58,284 bases of DNA from Parashewanella hymeniacidonis (GCF_016900895.1 NZ_JAFEUN010000013.1:1-58284), one strand, 5' to 3'; positions 26,231-35,121 are shown, counted from the first letter of the stretch. Program-made: numbers and translations. Notes: a model not told the origin generated them from the sequence alone.

Positions 26231-26304
26231 AAAAATACAGCTTGCCAATGGAAGCTAATTAAGGCGGTTGAGGGGGGGGGACCTTAATTCAACTGGGCAA
26301 GCTG
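26231..26304 (-). terminator. Two-part hairpin with a G9/C9 tract in its loop, probable terminator of the DUF3149 gene
   Basis: CAGCTTGCC (26238-26246) pairs with GGCAAGCTG (26296-26304), and inside it AATTAAGG (26257-26264) pairs with CCTTAATT (26282-26289). The inner loop carries nine consecutive G (26272-26280). Read on the minus strand, the stem is followed by TATTTTTAC (26237 and down), as expected for a terminator about 85 bp after the DUF3149 stop. A small RNA is an alternative. The rest of 26098-26389 shows no gene. Confidence 0.5.
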
Positions 26305-26389
26305 CTTCTATTCGTGACAATAGCATTTTACTAGACCGTCACGTATTTGTATCACGAGGCAAGCGAATTACTTTTTTTGCTCAAGTTAC

Positions 26390-26527
26390 TTATTTTTCAG
26401 GTTCTTGGGCAGACTTCTGTACGAACATCCATAAGATGTAAGACACAATGCCCATTGTGGAAAAGATCACGATCATTGATAATAAACCGATCCAATTTCC
26501 GAACATTAGATCTAACCAGAATGCCAT
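26390..26527 (-). CDS. DUF3149 small membrane protein
   Basis: This 45-residue protein starts MAFWLDLMFGNWIGLLSMIV and contains a single membrane helix (about 13-35), then a short polar tail ending SAQEPEK. The sequence matches the DUF3149 family of tiny proteins found in gammaproteobacteria. AGGA lies 9 bases upstream of the ATG at 26527. It is too short for usual gene-finding cut-offs. Two FNR-like boxes lie 60-135 bp upstream, so expression may respond to oxygen. The function is unknown; a role as a small subunit or stabiliser of a membrane complex is only a guess. Confidence 0.8.
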   Translation of the reverse strand: MAFWLDLMFGNWIGLLSMIVIFSTMGIVSYILWMFVQKSAQEPEK

Positions 26528-26588
26528 AATAGAAGTCCTCTTTCATTGTAATTCAACTTGAGTTTAGGACATCACATTCTCTTAACTA

Positions 26589-26662
26589 ATGATCAGGATC
26601 AAACTCTATTCCTAATCCTTATCATTTATGTGGAGATCGAATCAGTACTTGATCTAAGTCAA
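26589..26662 (-). promoter_or_regulatory. Two FNR/Anr-like boxes upstream of the DUF3149 gene
   Basis: On the minus strand TTGATCCTGATCAT (26602-26589) matches the FNR consensus TTGATNNNNATCAA at nine of ten fixed positions. TTGATCTAAGTCAA (plus-strand 26649-26662) also matches nine of ten. They lie between the DUF3149 start (26527) and the yacL stop (26687), so they most likely act on DUF3149. Confidence 0.55.
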
Positions 26663-26686
26663 TTTTTAAACAATTTTGGATGAAGA

Positions 26687-27055
26687 CTAACGTATAAAAT
26701 CTTCAAAACTTTCCAATACATTTTGAAAATCTTCGAAGCCGCAATAAGCGAATGATTCGGCGCTATAAAGATTAAAGCCTTGCTCCAATTCTTCTAATTC
26801 ATCATCAAGATTTAAACTATTTTCAAATACCGTGACTTGCTCTGAGTTTATTTCAAGAGAAATCTCTCTCCCGACTGAACGCCACTCTTGAATATGTTTA
26901 CTGCACACACTTTCTAAAGCACTTTTTACGTCAGCAAGTTTTACTTTGTCATTACTTAATTCTTCTGTAAACCAACGACCGAGAACTTGATGCTCCATTG
27001 AAAAAATGGCTACGACACCGTCATCAAGGGTATTACGACGAAATTCAAAATCCAT
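26687..27055 (-). CDS. yacL: YacL family protein (UPF0231)
   Basis: The protein has 122 residues, the length of E. coli YacL (120), and shows the same pattern: MDFEFRRNTLDDG at the start, HQVLGRWFTEEL near 23-34, an acidic middle (LDDELEELEQGFN) and the C-terminal SFAYCGFEDFQNVLESFEDF. It is soluble, with no signal peptide. The function is unknown in all species. It lies 107 bp downstream of fkpA on the same strand, beyond a clear terminator. Confidence 0.9.
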   Translation of the reverse strand: MDFEFRRNTLDDGVVAIFSMEHQVLGRWFTEELSNDKVKLADVKSALESVCSKHIQEWRSVGREISLEINSEQVTVFENSLNLDDELEELEQGFNLYSAESFAYCGFEDFQNVLESFEDFIR

Positions 27056-27120
27056 GAGTACAACCTACAGCAGAAAAATGTTCCCTATATTACAAAAAAG
27101 TCTCTGGTATCTAAACGTAA

Positions 27121-27146
27121 AAAAGCGCAAATTGCGCCTTTTTACA
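27121..27146 (-). terminator. Intrinsic terminator after fkpA
   Basis: GCGCAATTTGCGC-type stem flanked by A and T runs (plus-strand AAAAGCGCAAATTGCGCCTTTTT, in two parts from 27121). On the minus strand the stem ends in a T-run and follows the fkpA stop directly. It may act in both directions. Confidence 0.8.
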
Positions 27147-27162
27147 TAAGAGCAACAACTAA

Positions 27163-27957
27163 TTATTTAGTTGCTACTTTTGGCTTAGCTTCTTTTTTCT
27201 CAGCTTTCGGAGCTTCAGTTTGTGGCTTTTCAATTGAAACAAGTTCAACCTCAAAAATCAGCGTAGAATCTGCTGGAATAGTACCAGTATCACGATCACC
27301 ATATGCTAGGTTCGCAGGGATAACAAAACGATACTTAGAACCTACAGTCATCAATTGAACGCCTTCAGTCCAACCAGGAATAACACGGTTTAATGGGAAC
27401 TTAACTGTTTGCTTGCGCTTGTAAGAACTATCGAATTCAGTACCATCAATCAAAGTACCTTTGTAGTTCACTTCAACAGTATCTGTTGCTTTTGGATGGT
27501 CGCCTTTACCTTCGCGTAGAACTTCATACTGAAGACCTGAAGCCGTTGTCTTCACGCCAGGTTTTTTCGCATTTTCAGTAAGATACTTTTCACCAGCAGC
27601 TTTGTTCTTAGTCGCTTCAGCTTTAGCATGCGCCTCACGTTTTTCAACTAAACGCTTATCAAGACCTTGAAGTAATGTTTGCATGTCTTCTTCTGATAAT
27701 TTCACTTTATCGTGAAGACCATCAGAAAAACCTTCAATGATTAACGCACGGTCAACTGGCATACCAAGATCTTCTTGTTCTTTGATGTGCCCACCCATGT
27801 ATTTACCAATTGATGCACCTACACTGTATGACTCTTTTTGAGCCGGAGTAGTTAATTCAGTGCCTGCTGACTCTTTGGTGGTTTTTTGCTCTTGATTACA
27901 TGCAGAAAGCCCGAGTACAGCCAACGCAACTAACGACAATTTATAAACAGTTTTCAT
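27163..27957 (-). CDS. fkpA: FKBP-type peptidyl-prolyl isomerase FkpA/Mip-like, predicted lipoprotein
   Basis: This 264-residue periplasmic folding factor isomerises prolyl bonds. A signal peptide ends in a lipobox (GLSAC, Cys about 20), so it is probably lipid-anchored, unlike soluble E. coli FkpA. The N-terminal dimerisation domain spans about 40-135 (KESYSVGASIGKYMG and following). The FKBP catalytic domain spans about 150-240 (VNYKGTLIDGTEFDSSY, IPGWTEGVQLMTVGSKYRFV, PANLAYGDRDTGTIPADSTL, FEVELVSI). A Lys/Ala/Glu-rich tail follows. It diverges from slyX, the same arrangement as in E. coli. Confidence 0.93.
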   Translation of the reverse strand: MKTVYKLSLVALAVLGLSACNQEQKTTKESAGTELTTPAQKESYSVGASIGKYMGGHIKEQEDLGMPVDRALIIEGFSDGLHDKVKLSEEDMQTLLQGLDKRLVEKREAHAKAEATKNKAAGEKYLTENAKKPGVKTTASGLQYEVLREGKGDHPKATDTVEVNYKGTLIDGTEFDSSYKRKQTVKFPLNRVIPGWTEGVQLMTVGSKYRFVIPANLAYGDRDTGTIPADSTLIFEVELVSIEKPQTEAPKAEKKEAKPKVATK

Positions 27958-28220
27958 GTAAATGCTTCCTCAGCGTGTTTCATTATCACAACCAACAAAT
28001 TGATTTTAAAAGTAAAACCATTCAGTACAGAATGACTTATAACCATTTTTGATAGTGATTCAGGTTCAATATAATTAATAGGGTAAAATTATGTAAGTTA
28101 CTGTTTTAACGGCCTAGACCAATGCTGTCAAGGTTTAGAGTCTCTGCTTTATAAGAAGTTCAGCAATAATTCAGTCATTTGAGTAGAATATGGGACAGTA
28201 ATACTCAAAAAGAAACTCAC

Positions 28221-28433
28221 ATGTCAGAATTACAAAAACAAGTTGATGATTTGGAAACTAAATTAAGTTTTCAGGAACTAACAATTGAAGAACTTAATCA
28301 AGAACTTATCCGATTGAACGACATTGTTGCTGCTCAGCAGCATAAGCTACAATTATTAATACAAAAAATAACGGCAATTGAACCAAGTAATATTGCCAGT
28401 CAATCCGAAGAAACACCACCACCGCATTACTAA
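28221..28433 (+). CDS. slyX: SlyX family protein
   Basis: This 70-residue coiled-coil protein starts at ATG 28221 ([20 protein letters not shown]); an earlier in-frame start at 28179 adds residues not seen in the family. The heptad-rich first 55 residues and the C-terminal PPPHY are both characteristic of SlyX. It diverges from fkpA as in enteric bacteria. The function is unknown. The following deformylase gene starts 27 bp downstream, so the two may be co-transcribed. Confidence 0.9.
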   Translation: MSELQKQVDDLETKLSFQELTIEELNQELIRLNDIVAAQQHKLQLLIQKITAIEPSNIASQSEETPPPHY

Positions 28434-28459
28434 TGCAGTGGTGGGAATCGAGGTGCAAA

Positions 28460-28963
28460 ATGAAGACTGAAATTCTAGAGATAGCTCAAGTCGGTGAAAC
28501 GGTATTAACTCAAAAAGCTAAACTCGTCACTGAGTTTAACTCTGAGCTGTTGAAGCTCTCAGAGCAAATGATGGTAACGATGGTTGCAGCAGAGGGGTTA
28601 GGCATTGCAGCCCCGCAAGTGCATCAATCTATCTCAATGTTTATTATGGCTTCAAGACCCACACTTCGATACCCAAATGCCCCTACAATGGAGCCGACGG
28701 TTGTCATCAACCCTACCATCTTAACTCACAGCGAAACCATGCTCGTTGACGAAGAAGGTTGTTTGTCCGTTGCGAATAAAAGATTGCCTATTGCGCGTTA
28801 TGATGAAATTAATGTCCAGTACCAAGATTTGCAGGGACGTGTTATAAAACAAACACTCACAGGCTTCCCTGCTCGAGTATTTCAGCATGAACATGATCAC
28901 TTGCTCGGTATCACCGTTTTAGAGCGATCCCAAATGCCTGAACAGAACTTCATCGAACAATAA
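28460..28963 (+). CDS. def: Peptide deformylase-like protein
   Basis: The protein has 167 residues from ATG 28460 (GAGGTG upstream). All three deformylase motifs are intact: GLGIAAPQ (46-53), EEGCLS (98-103, metal ligand Cys101) and HEHDH (143-147, ligands His143 and His147, catalytic Glu144). It should remove N-formyl groups from new proteins using Fe2+. It is probably a second deformylase, since the primary def normally sits with fmt, which is not here. It lies between slyX and a lipoprotein operon, an unusual place for the main gene. Confidence 0.9.
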   Translation: MKTEILEIAQVGETVLTQKAKLVTEFNSELLKLSEQMMVTMVAAEGLGIAAPQVHQSISMFIMASRPTLRYPNAPTMEPTVVINPTILTHSETMLVDEEGCLSVANKRLPIARYDEINVQYQDLQGRVIKQTLTGFPARVFQHEHDHLLGITVLERSQMPEQNFIEQ

Positions 28964-28993
28964 CAGAACTCTAATGTAAACAGGATATTAAGC

Positions 28994-30364
28994 ATGAAGC
29001 GATTGGCCGTAAGCTTTTTTCTTATAGCAACACTCTCTGGCTGTGCCACCAACAGCTTATTTGTGAGTTATCCTTCTCAGCTTAATAAACAACGCCAAGC
29101 ACTTACCACGACGCAACCCTTGTCATCGATTCAATCCGTTTCTGATAACACATCTGGAAATGATGGTTTGTTATACGCACTAGAGGCTGGACGAATCGCT
29201 CAAGTTGCCGGTGAATTTGGACAGAGTGAAAAATTTTATCAACAAGCGGTAAAAGACTATCAAGTCTTTGATGAAAAAGCGACGATCAGCCTTTCAAGTG
29301 TAGGAGCTAATGCAAGCTCACTGCTGCTTAATGACAATGCCATTCCATATCGTGGTCCAGGATATGAACGAGTTTTATTGCACCAATATCAAGCTTTGAA
29401 TTACTTATTCCAGAATGATTATCAAGGCGCATTAGTTGAAGTAAGAAGAGCAAACGAATTACAACAAACCGAACAAGATAAGTATGCGAAGTCGAAGAAG
29501 TCAGCTCGCCTGCTGGAAAACGGTGCGGTTTCAGAAGAAGAAAGGCGTCTGTCCGCTAACGCCGGATCAGTAACCAGCTCATACCTTAATGCTTATAGTT
29601 TCTTTATGACGGGGTTATTGCATGAAATGCTCAACCAACCCAATGATGCTTTTATCGATTATCGAAAAGCGGCACAGATATGGCCCGGAAACCCTTACTT
29701 AGAACAATCTCTGGTTCGCTTAGCTAAGCAGCTTTCCATGCCTCAATATGCGGAATTTAAAAAGCGCTGGGGTGATGCAAAGTCACCTAAAAAAAATCAG
29801 GGTGAACTGATTATTGTCTATGAAAAAGGCTTTGTACAAGAAAAGCAAAGCTTTACTATTCCATTTAGGATCAATGGTAGCTGGCAAACCGCTTCATTAG
29901 CGACTTATAACCGCCCTGCGGCTAACTTGAGTCCTGTAACCGTAAATATCAATAGTACAGAAGTGATACAAGCTAGCCCAATCACCAACATTGACGCTTT
30001 AGCCATAAATGCTTTAAAAGAAGAGTTACCTTATGCCTTAGCAAGGCAAGCGGCGCGCATTGCTGTGAAAGCAGAGCTGGCAAGAAAGAGCACCAGCAAA
30101 CATAAACGAAAAAATGATGAACTCGATATAGGATCGATTGCAGCTCAAATTTTTAATGTCATCACTGAGCAAGCAGATCGACGCAGCTGGTTAACCTTAC
30201 CGAACCAAGCTCAAATTGCTCGAGTAAATCTGAACTCCGGCAGCTATCCTTTGTCTATCGATAACAGTACATCTCACTCAATTAATGTTGAGGCAGGTCG
30301 TAAGACACTGGTTTGGGCAATAAAAACTGGAAATGTAACACGCTTTTATTCAATAATTATTTAA
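28994..30364 (+). CDS. COG3014 family lipoprotein, upstream partner of LpoB
   Basis: This 456-residue outer-membrane-type lipoprotein has a signal peptide and lipobox TLSGC (Cys about 18). A helical TPR-like region spans about 60-260 (GLLYALEAGRIAQVAGEFGQ, RVLLHQYQALNYLFQNDYQG, FFMTGLLHEMLNQPNDAFID). A beta-rich C-terminal domain follows, containing LVWAIKTGNVTRFYSIII at the end. It is regularly found just before lpoB in Vibrio and Shewanella relatives, and here lpoB starts 30 bp downstream. A role in peptidoglycan synthase control is suggested by this link but not demonstrated. Confidence 0.85.
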   Translation: MKRLAVSFFLIATLSGCATNSLFVSYPSQLNKQRQALTTTQPLSSIQSVSDNTSGNDGLLYALEAGRIAQVAGEFGQSEKFYQQAVKDYQVFDEKATISLSSVGANASSLLLNDNAIPYRGPGYERVLLHQYQALNYLFQNDYQGALVEVRRANELQQTEQDKYAKSKKSARLLENGAVSEEERRLSANAGSVTSSYLNAYSFFMTGLLHEMLNQPNDAFIDYRKAAQIWPGNPYLEQSLVRLAKQLSMPQYAEFKKRWGDAKSPKKNQGELIIVYEKGFVQEKQSFTIPFRINGSWQTASLATYNRPAANLSPVTVNINSTEVIQASPITNIDALAINALKEELPYALARQAARIAVKAELARKSTSKHKRKNDELDIGSIAAQIFNVITEQADRRSWLTLPNQAQIARVNLNSGSYPLSIDNSTSHSINVEAGRKTLVWAIKTGNVTRFYSIII

Positions 30365-30394
30365 CTCAAATTTACAATCAAAATGGAACTGACT

Positions 30395-30991
30395 ATGAAA
30401 CATTTAAAATCTGTATTGATACTTGCCGCAGTTCTCGGGCTTTCGGCGTGTCAATCAAAAGTAGAATACGGTGATGCAAAAGAAGTTGAAACCGTGAATG
30501 CCAACTTTGGCTCAACGGATTTACAATCTATTACAACCAAAATGGTTGATAGTATGTTGACGTTCCCACCAGTGCTCGCACTTACTGCTAATAACAATCG
30601 CCCAATTATTTTTGTTGATAGCATCAAAAACAAAACCTCTGAGCATATTGATACGGAGTCGATCACTGACTCAATCAGTAACCGTCTGCTTCGCTCTGGT
30701 AAATTCCGTTTTGTTGATATGACCAAAGTAGATTCTGTGCGTAAGCAACTGGATTACCAAAATAACTCTGGTCTGGTTGATCCTTCAACTGCGATTAAGT
30801 TTGGTCGTCAAATTGGTGCTCAATATATGCTTTATGGCAACCTTTCGAGCATTGTTAAGCAAGGTGGCAGTACTAAAGACGTATATTACAAAATGACCAT
30901 GCGTTTAATGGATCTACAAACTGGATTGATTGAATGGTCTGATGAAAAAGAAATCCGTAAAACGAGAACAAAATCGTTTTTAGGTTTGTAA
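30395..30991 (+). CDS. lpoB: Penicillin-binding protein activator LpoB
   Basis: This is a 198-residue outer-membrane lipoprotein (lipobox LGLSAC, Cys about 19) that reaches through the peptidoglycan to activate PBP1b. The CsgG-like fold is recognisable in RPIIFVDSIKNKTSEHIDTESITDS (two parts, near 67-90), RLLRSGKFRFVD, and GAQYMLYGNLSSI. The C-terminal SDEKEIRK-TKSFLGL is typical. ATG 30395 is chosen over 30383 because GGA lies seven bases upstream. It forms an operon with the COG3014 gene and ends at a terminator. Confidence 0.9.
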   Translation: MKHLKSVLILAAVLGLSACQSKVEYGDAKEVETVNANFGSTDLQSITTKMVDSMLTFPPVLALTANNNRPIIFVDSIKNKTSEHIDTESITDSISNRLLRSGKFRFVDMTKVDSVRKQLDYQNNSGLVDPSTAIKFGRQIGAQYMLYGNLSSIVKQGGSTKDVYYKMTMRLMDLQTGLIEWSDEKEIRKTRTKSFLGL

Positions 30992-31013
30992 AAAGTTCAT
31001 ACATCATAAAAAG

Positions 31014-31040
31014 GAAGGGGTTTCTGATTAGCCCCTTTTT
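31014..31040 (+). terminator. Intrinsic terminator after lpoB
   Basis: AGGGG (31016-31020) pairs with CCCCT (31032-31036), followed by TTTTT. The stem is short but well placed. Confidence 0.65.
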
Positions 31041-31059
31041 AATTGGAGTAACCAACATA

Positions 31060-31329
31060 TATACCCATTATGATACCTGAAGATGCTCGATTTCAGCGAG
31101 AATGCACAACTTGTTAATCAAGGCGACAGTGTGCGGCAATAGTGAGCTATTGTTAGCACTGGCAACGAAGAGTAACAAGCTGTGCAACTCGCACTGCGTG
31201 GACTTCTCAACGCCAATTCTTCTTTGTTACATTAGCTCGAAAGAATCCCGATATTCCTTCGCTAATGCGCCTCAAAGAATTGGCGCTGAAAAAGTCCTGA
31301 AACATGCATCTTCAAGTATCATGGGTATA
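31060..31329 (+). mobile_element. MITE-like repeat, copy 4 (intergenic)
   Basis: The element is 31062-31327 (266 bp) flanked by TA at 31060-31061 and 31328-31329, in the orientation of copy 1. It lies between the lpoB terminator and the aminopeptidase gene. Rejoining the flanks does not restore any recognisable gene. Its ends are the most complete of the set (TACCCATTATGATACCTGAA). Confidence 0.9.
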
Positions 31330-31546
31330 AGAGCCACTGATGCGCTTCCCCCCCATAATACTCACTTTTTATTATTTTCTTGCGGTTTAAACTGCATGAA
31401 ACTTTCCTATTAAATCTAAGCTTGGCCACGAGTTTGTGATATAAAACAGCAACTAGCGTTATTACTTGTAACTCATAAGAATAACCTTAAGGCACATTCG
31501 CTCTTATAATTGTGTCATTCAGTTTCAAAATTCCGTTTGTAGCTTC

Positions 31547-31602
31547 TAGGGGCTGTTTATCTTTCGTGATTGTTTTTAATCCTGAAAGATAAACAGCCCC
31601 TA
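31547..31602. repeat. 19-bp perfect inverted repeat, possible minute IS-derived element
   Basis: TAGGGGCTGTTTATCTTTC (31547-31565) and GAAAGATAAACAGCCCCTA (31584-31602) are perfect inverted repeats around an 18-nt loop. It is unrelated to the five MITE copies. GGGGCTGTT ends flanked by TA would fit an IS5-like remnant (inference). It could also be a strong hairpin in the leader of the aminopeptidase gene. The remaining intergenic DNA (31330-31546, 31603-31651) shows nothing else. Confidence 0.6.
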
Positions 31603-31651
31603 ATCAAATTAACAAGGCTAAGCAAAACAATAGAATAAGTGAGGCTCCAGA

Positions 31652-34291
31652 GTGAAAAGAAGCATTTTCTTACTACCAATTGCAATAATGATACTTGGTT
31701 GCACTAATATATCGCTGCCAAAAAACTTGCAAACGCAATCAAAATATCTGACACAAGAGCAAGCACAGTTACGCTCGCAGCAAGTCTCAAATGTTCATTA
31801 TCAATTAAATTATCAGTTAACGGGGCAAGAAAATTTTCGCTCACAAACCACACTTAATTTTGAATGGCATGGCGGAGATTATCCATTACGAGTGGACTTA
31901 GACCAAGCGCACATCAACAAAGTAACGATAAATAATCAACGCTTCTACCCAGATTACAACGGTGACTTTTTGCTCTTCAAAGCGACGTTGCTAAAGGATG
32001 GGCAAAATCAAATCGTTATTGATTTCACTCGTAAACATAGTACTAATGGTGAAGGGTTAAACCGTTTTGTTGATCCTGTCGATCACAACGTTTATCTGTA
32101 TTCGCATTTTGAGCCAGCTGCCGCACATCAAATGTTTGCCTCTTTTGATCAACCCGATATCAAGGCGACATACCAACTCACTGTAACCGCTCCCAGTGAT
32201 TGGACGGTGATCAGCGCTACAAGAGAAAGCAATATTCAACAGCAAGCAAAAAATAAGATCTGGCACTTCCCCATTTCACCAAAATTAAGTACGTATAATT
32301 TTTCAATGCATGCTGGTCCTTATAAATTATGGCAGGATAACAGCGGAAAGTACCCACTTCGCTTATTGGCAAGACAATCTGTTGCATCGCACATTGAGCC
32401 CAAAGCCTGGTTTAAATACACCAAAAATGGGCTAAAGTTCTATGAACATTACTTTGGTATTCCTTATCCTTTTAAAAAATACGATCAAATCCTAGTACCT
32501 AATTTTTTATATGGTGCGATGGAAAACGCGGCAGCCATCACTTTTGCTGAAGGTACATTCTTACATAAATCCAAGCGCACAGAATCTCAAAAATTCATTC
32601 TTGCTGAGGTAATCCTCCATGAGATGGCGCATCAATGGTTTGGTAACTTAGTTACTATGAAATGGTGGAATGGTTTGTGGCTCAACGAGAGTTTTGCTTC
32701 CTTTATGAGCTTCCTAGCCATTGCTGAGTCAACAGAGTTTGATTATGCATGGCGCAACTTTTATTCCGAAAGCAAACAAAGTGCTTACCATCAAGATGGA
32801 CTTGTAACCACTCATCCAATTGAAGTCCCAGTGGCTTCAACAGTTAACGCTTTTGATAACATTGATGCCATTACCTACAGTAAAGGGGCTGCAGTACTGG
32901 CTCAATTGCGTCATTTATTAGGCGACGAAGTATTTAGGCAGGGCGTGCACTACTACTTAACTCAGTACAGTTATAAAAATGCGACTCTAGATGACTTTGT
33001 TTCCGCTTTAGGCCAAATTGCGAACCGCGATTTATCTACGTGGCGGCAACAATGGTTGTATAAAGCGAGTCTCAATAGTATTCAAGCCGACTATCAATGC
33101 CTCAACCACAAAATTACTTACTTCAATCTGTTACAGTCGCCCACAGACTCAAACTTTCCAACACTGCGAGAGCAAAAAGTAAACGTTGGGTTATTCAAGC
33201 TCGGTCATAAACGTATTTATCAAACCAAAAAAGTCACCGTCACCTACCAAGGTGCGAAGACACCAGTGGATAGTCTTGTTGGTGCAGCCTGCCCTGATCT
33301 CGTCTATCCCAATGTTGATGATTGGGGGTTTGTTCAGGTAAATCTCGATACGAAATCATTCCATACTGCAGAAAAAAACCTAAATCTTGTTGAAGACCCA
33401 TTATTACGCTCAATGTTATGGCAAAGCCTGTGGGATAGTGTGGTTTCAGGTAAATTATCGTTAAGTGATTATATTGGTGTGCTTTTAGTTAATGCCCCTA
33501 TGGAAACGGATTACACCATATTAAGTCAGCTTACCAGCAGCATGGTGCGTGCGAGTGATGATTTATCGAAGATACAGCCAAGCCATCAAGATTATGCCAA
33601 TCAAGCTCAAAAAGCGTTATCTCAACTGGCGATTCGTATGGTCATGAGCAACACCCACGACTCGAGCATTCAACGTTTATGGTTCAACACATATATCGAT
33701 TTAGCTTCAGATAGTGAATCACTGGCTCATCTACAACAGTTATTGCAAGGTAATGATCCGCTTGATGGTATTACGTCTGATTCACAAGCTTTAGATCAAG
33801 ATACGAGATGGCACATAATCAAGCAGCTTAATCGTTATGGCGTAGAAGGTTCAGAGCAATTGATCAAAAACGAACTGAAACGTGATGCTTCTGATACTGG
33901 ACAAAAAGCCGCAATTGCTGCTGAAGTTATTCGTCCAGTTGCAAGCATTAAACGTGAATGGCTCAATAAGATTTTTGATAATAAGCTCACTTTTTCCAAG
34001 TTGAGTATTGCGATGAAAAACTTGTATCCAAGTGAGCAGTCTTTACTCAGCGAAGCCACTGCCGAACAGCGCCTGAGTATGCTGCCTAAGCTTAATAAAC
34101 TTGGTCCAGTGTATATGAGAGCTTACAGCAGTAGCCTAATACCAACATCATGTGACCAAACGGGGATTAATCGCATCGAGCAAGTGCTCACTGACAACCA
34201 AGGGATATCTGAACTCGTAAAACGTAATTTATTAGAGCATAAACAAGCAGAACAGCGATGTGTTCTGATCAAAGAGTTATTAAAACCTTAG
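31652..34291 (+). CDS. M1 family metallo-aminopeptidase, predicted lipoprotein
   Basis: This 879-residue zinc aminopeptidase has a lipobox (MILGC, Cys about 16), so it should be anchored in the envelope rather than cytosolic like PepN. The substrate-binding exopeptidase motif is GAMENAAA (near 289-296). The zinc site is HEMAH (323-327) with the third ligand Glu346 in LNES. The N-terminal beta-saddle domain contains HFEPAAAHQMFASFDQPDIK, and the C-terminal part is helical. Start is GTG with GAGG upstream. It probably degrades peptides in the periplasm or at the surface. No operon partners. Confidence 0.93.
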   Translation: MKRSIFLLPIAIMILGCTNISLPKNLQTQSKYLTQEQAQLRSQQVSNVHYQLNYQLTGQENFRSQTTLNFEWHGGDYPLRVDLDQAHINKVTINNQRFYPDYNGDFLLFKATLLKDGQNQIVIDFTRKHSTNGEGLNRFVDPVDHNVYLYSHFEPAAAHQMFASFDQPDIKATYQLTVTAPSDWTVISATRESNIQQQAKNKIWHFPISPKLSTYNFSMHAGPYKLWQDNSGKYPLRLLARQSVASHIEPKAWFKYTKNGLKFYEHYFGIPYPFKKYDQILVPNFLYGAMENAAAITFAEGTFLHKSKRTESQKFILAEVILHEMAHQWFGNLVTMKWWNGLWLNESFASFMSFLAIAESTEFDYAWRNFYSESKQSAYHQDGLVTTHPIEVPVASTVNAFDNIDAITYSKGAAVLAQLRHLLGDEVFRQGVHYYLTQYSYKNATLDDFVSALGQIANRDLSTWRQQWLYKASLNSIQADYQCLNHKITYFNLLQSPTDSNFPTLREQKVNVGLFKLGHKRIYQTKKVTVTYQGAKTPVDSLVGAACPDLVYPNVDDWGFVQVNLDTKSFHTAEKNLNLVEDPLLRSMLWQSLWDSVVSGKLSLSDYIGVLLVNAPMETDYTILSQLTSSMVRASDDLSKIQPSHQDYANQAQKALSQLAIRMVMSNTHDSSIQRLWFNTYIDLASDSESLAHLQQLLQGNDPLDGITSDSQALDQDTRWHIIKQLNRYGVEGSEQLIKNELKRDASDTGQKAAIAAEVIRPVASIKREWLNKIFDNKLTFSKLSIAMKNLYPSEQSLLSEATAEQRLSMLPKLNKLGPVYMRAYSSSLIPTSCDQTGINRIEQVLTDNQGISELVKRNLLEHKQAEQRCVLIKELLKP

Positions 34292-34316
34292 TGTTTTTGA
34301 GTTTTAGTGTTAAAAA

Positions 34317-34343
34317 CGTCATGCCAACAGAGCTGGCATGACG
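34317..34343. terminator. Terminator hairpin between convergent genes
   Basis: CGTCATGCCA (34317-34326) pairs perfectly with TGGCATGACG (34334-34343). It lies between the converging aminopeptidase and phosphoribosyltransferase genes. The A-run on the left serves as a T-tract on the minus strand (TTTTTA). Confidence 0.75.
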
Positions 34344-34351
34344 ACTCAAAT

Positions 34352-34918
34352 TTATTCAAATATATGCTTAATTGCTGCTAAATCTTTTTTTCCAGCCGCA
34401 ATTTCTTCTGGTGTAAGCCCTGAAACTTCATGTGGAAATACTAGCCACTCATCAGACTCATGGATGAAATAGTCAGGCGTTAGTTCTACTTTTCTATTTT
34501 TTGGTTTGTAGTAAGGGGTCGCAATACGAATATCTTTAGGTAAGTTTAAACGCATTTGTTGCTTTAGTTTTTCAAGTAACGCTTCTACGCTTCGTCCTGA
34601 ATCAAAGACATCATCAACAACTAAAATACTTTCATCGGCATTGGCATGTTCGATGATGTAGTGCAAACCGTGGACTCGAATTTCTTTACTTTGCTTATCG
34701 GTGCCAATACCGTAATAAGATGAGGTACGTACGGCAATGTGGTCTGTTTCTATTTGCTTATAATCAAAGTATTCTTGAACAGCAATACCAATGGGTGCCC
34801 CACCACGCCAAATTCCGACGATATAGTCCGGTCTAAAACCACTTTCATATACTTGCGCCGCTAAACGAAATGAATCTTCGAGTAACTGCTGAGCACTAAT
34901 ATAATGTTTTTCTATCAC
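34352..34918 (-). CDS. Phosphoribosyltransferase (hypoxanthine phosphoribosyltransferase-like)
   Basis: The protein has 188 residues from GTG 34918, which has GGGG eight bases upstream; a longer frame to 35032 lacks family residues. The PRPP-binding loop ESILVVDDVFDSGRS (near 110-124) has the paired Asp residues of type I phosphoribosyltransferases, and IVGIWRGGAPIGIAV is the conserved basic-Gly strand near the N-terminus. Relatives are annotated as hypoxanthine or xanthine phosphoribosyltransferases in purine salvage. The base specificity is not decided from the sequence. It is transcribed alone. Confidence 0.85.
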   Translation of the reverse strand: MIEKHYISAQQLLEDSFRLAAQVYESGFRPDYIVGIWRGGAPIGIAVQEYFDYKQIETDHIAVRTSSYYGIGTDKQSKEIRVHGLHYIIEHANADESILVVDDVFDSGRSVEALLEKLKQQMRLNLPKDIRIATPYYKPKNRKVELTPDYFIHESDEWLVFPHEVSGLTPEEIAAGKKDLAAIKHIFE

Positions 34919-35121
34919 AGGTAGGTCCCCAATTTTTTTTGTTTTGATATCAATGGGTTTGAGAAAAGTAATACCAAACCTAATCACATAAACAAATAAA
35001 ATGTCATACGAATTAGATAACAGTATAACCAAGTTTTATATCTCAAACTTGGCGGGATATTTTACTTTAAAATGGCCTACATGGTTGAATTAATTTGGCT
35101 ATCATTGCGGATGATCAAAAA

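Noticed and set aside
26272..26280. G9 tract as a phase-variation switch
   Set aside because: It lies outside any reading frame and away from a promoter, so no on/off switch of a gene is visible; kept only as an unusual loop.
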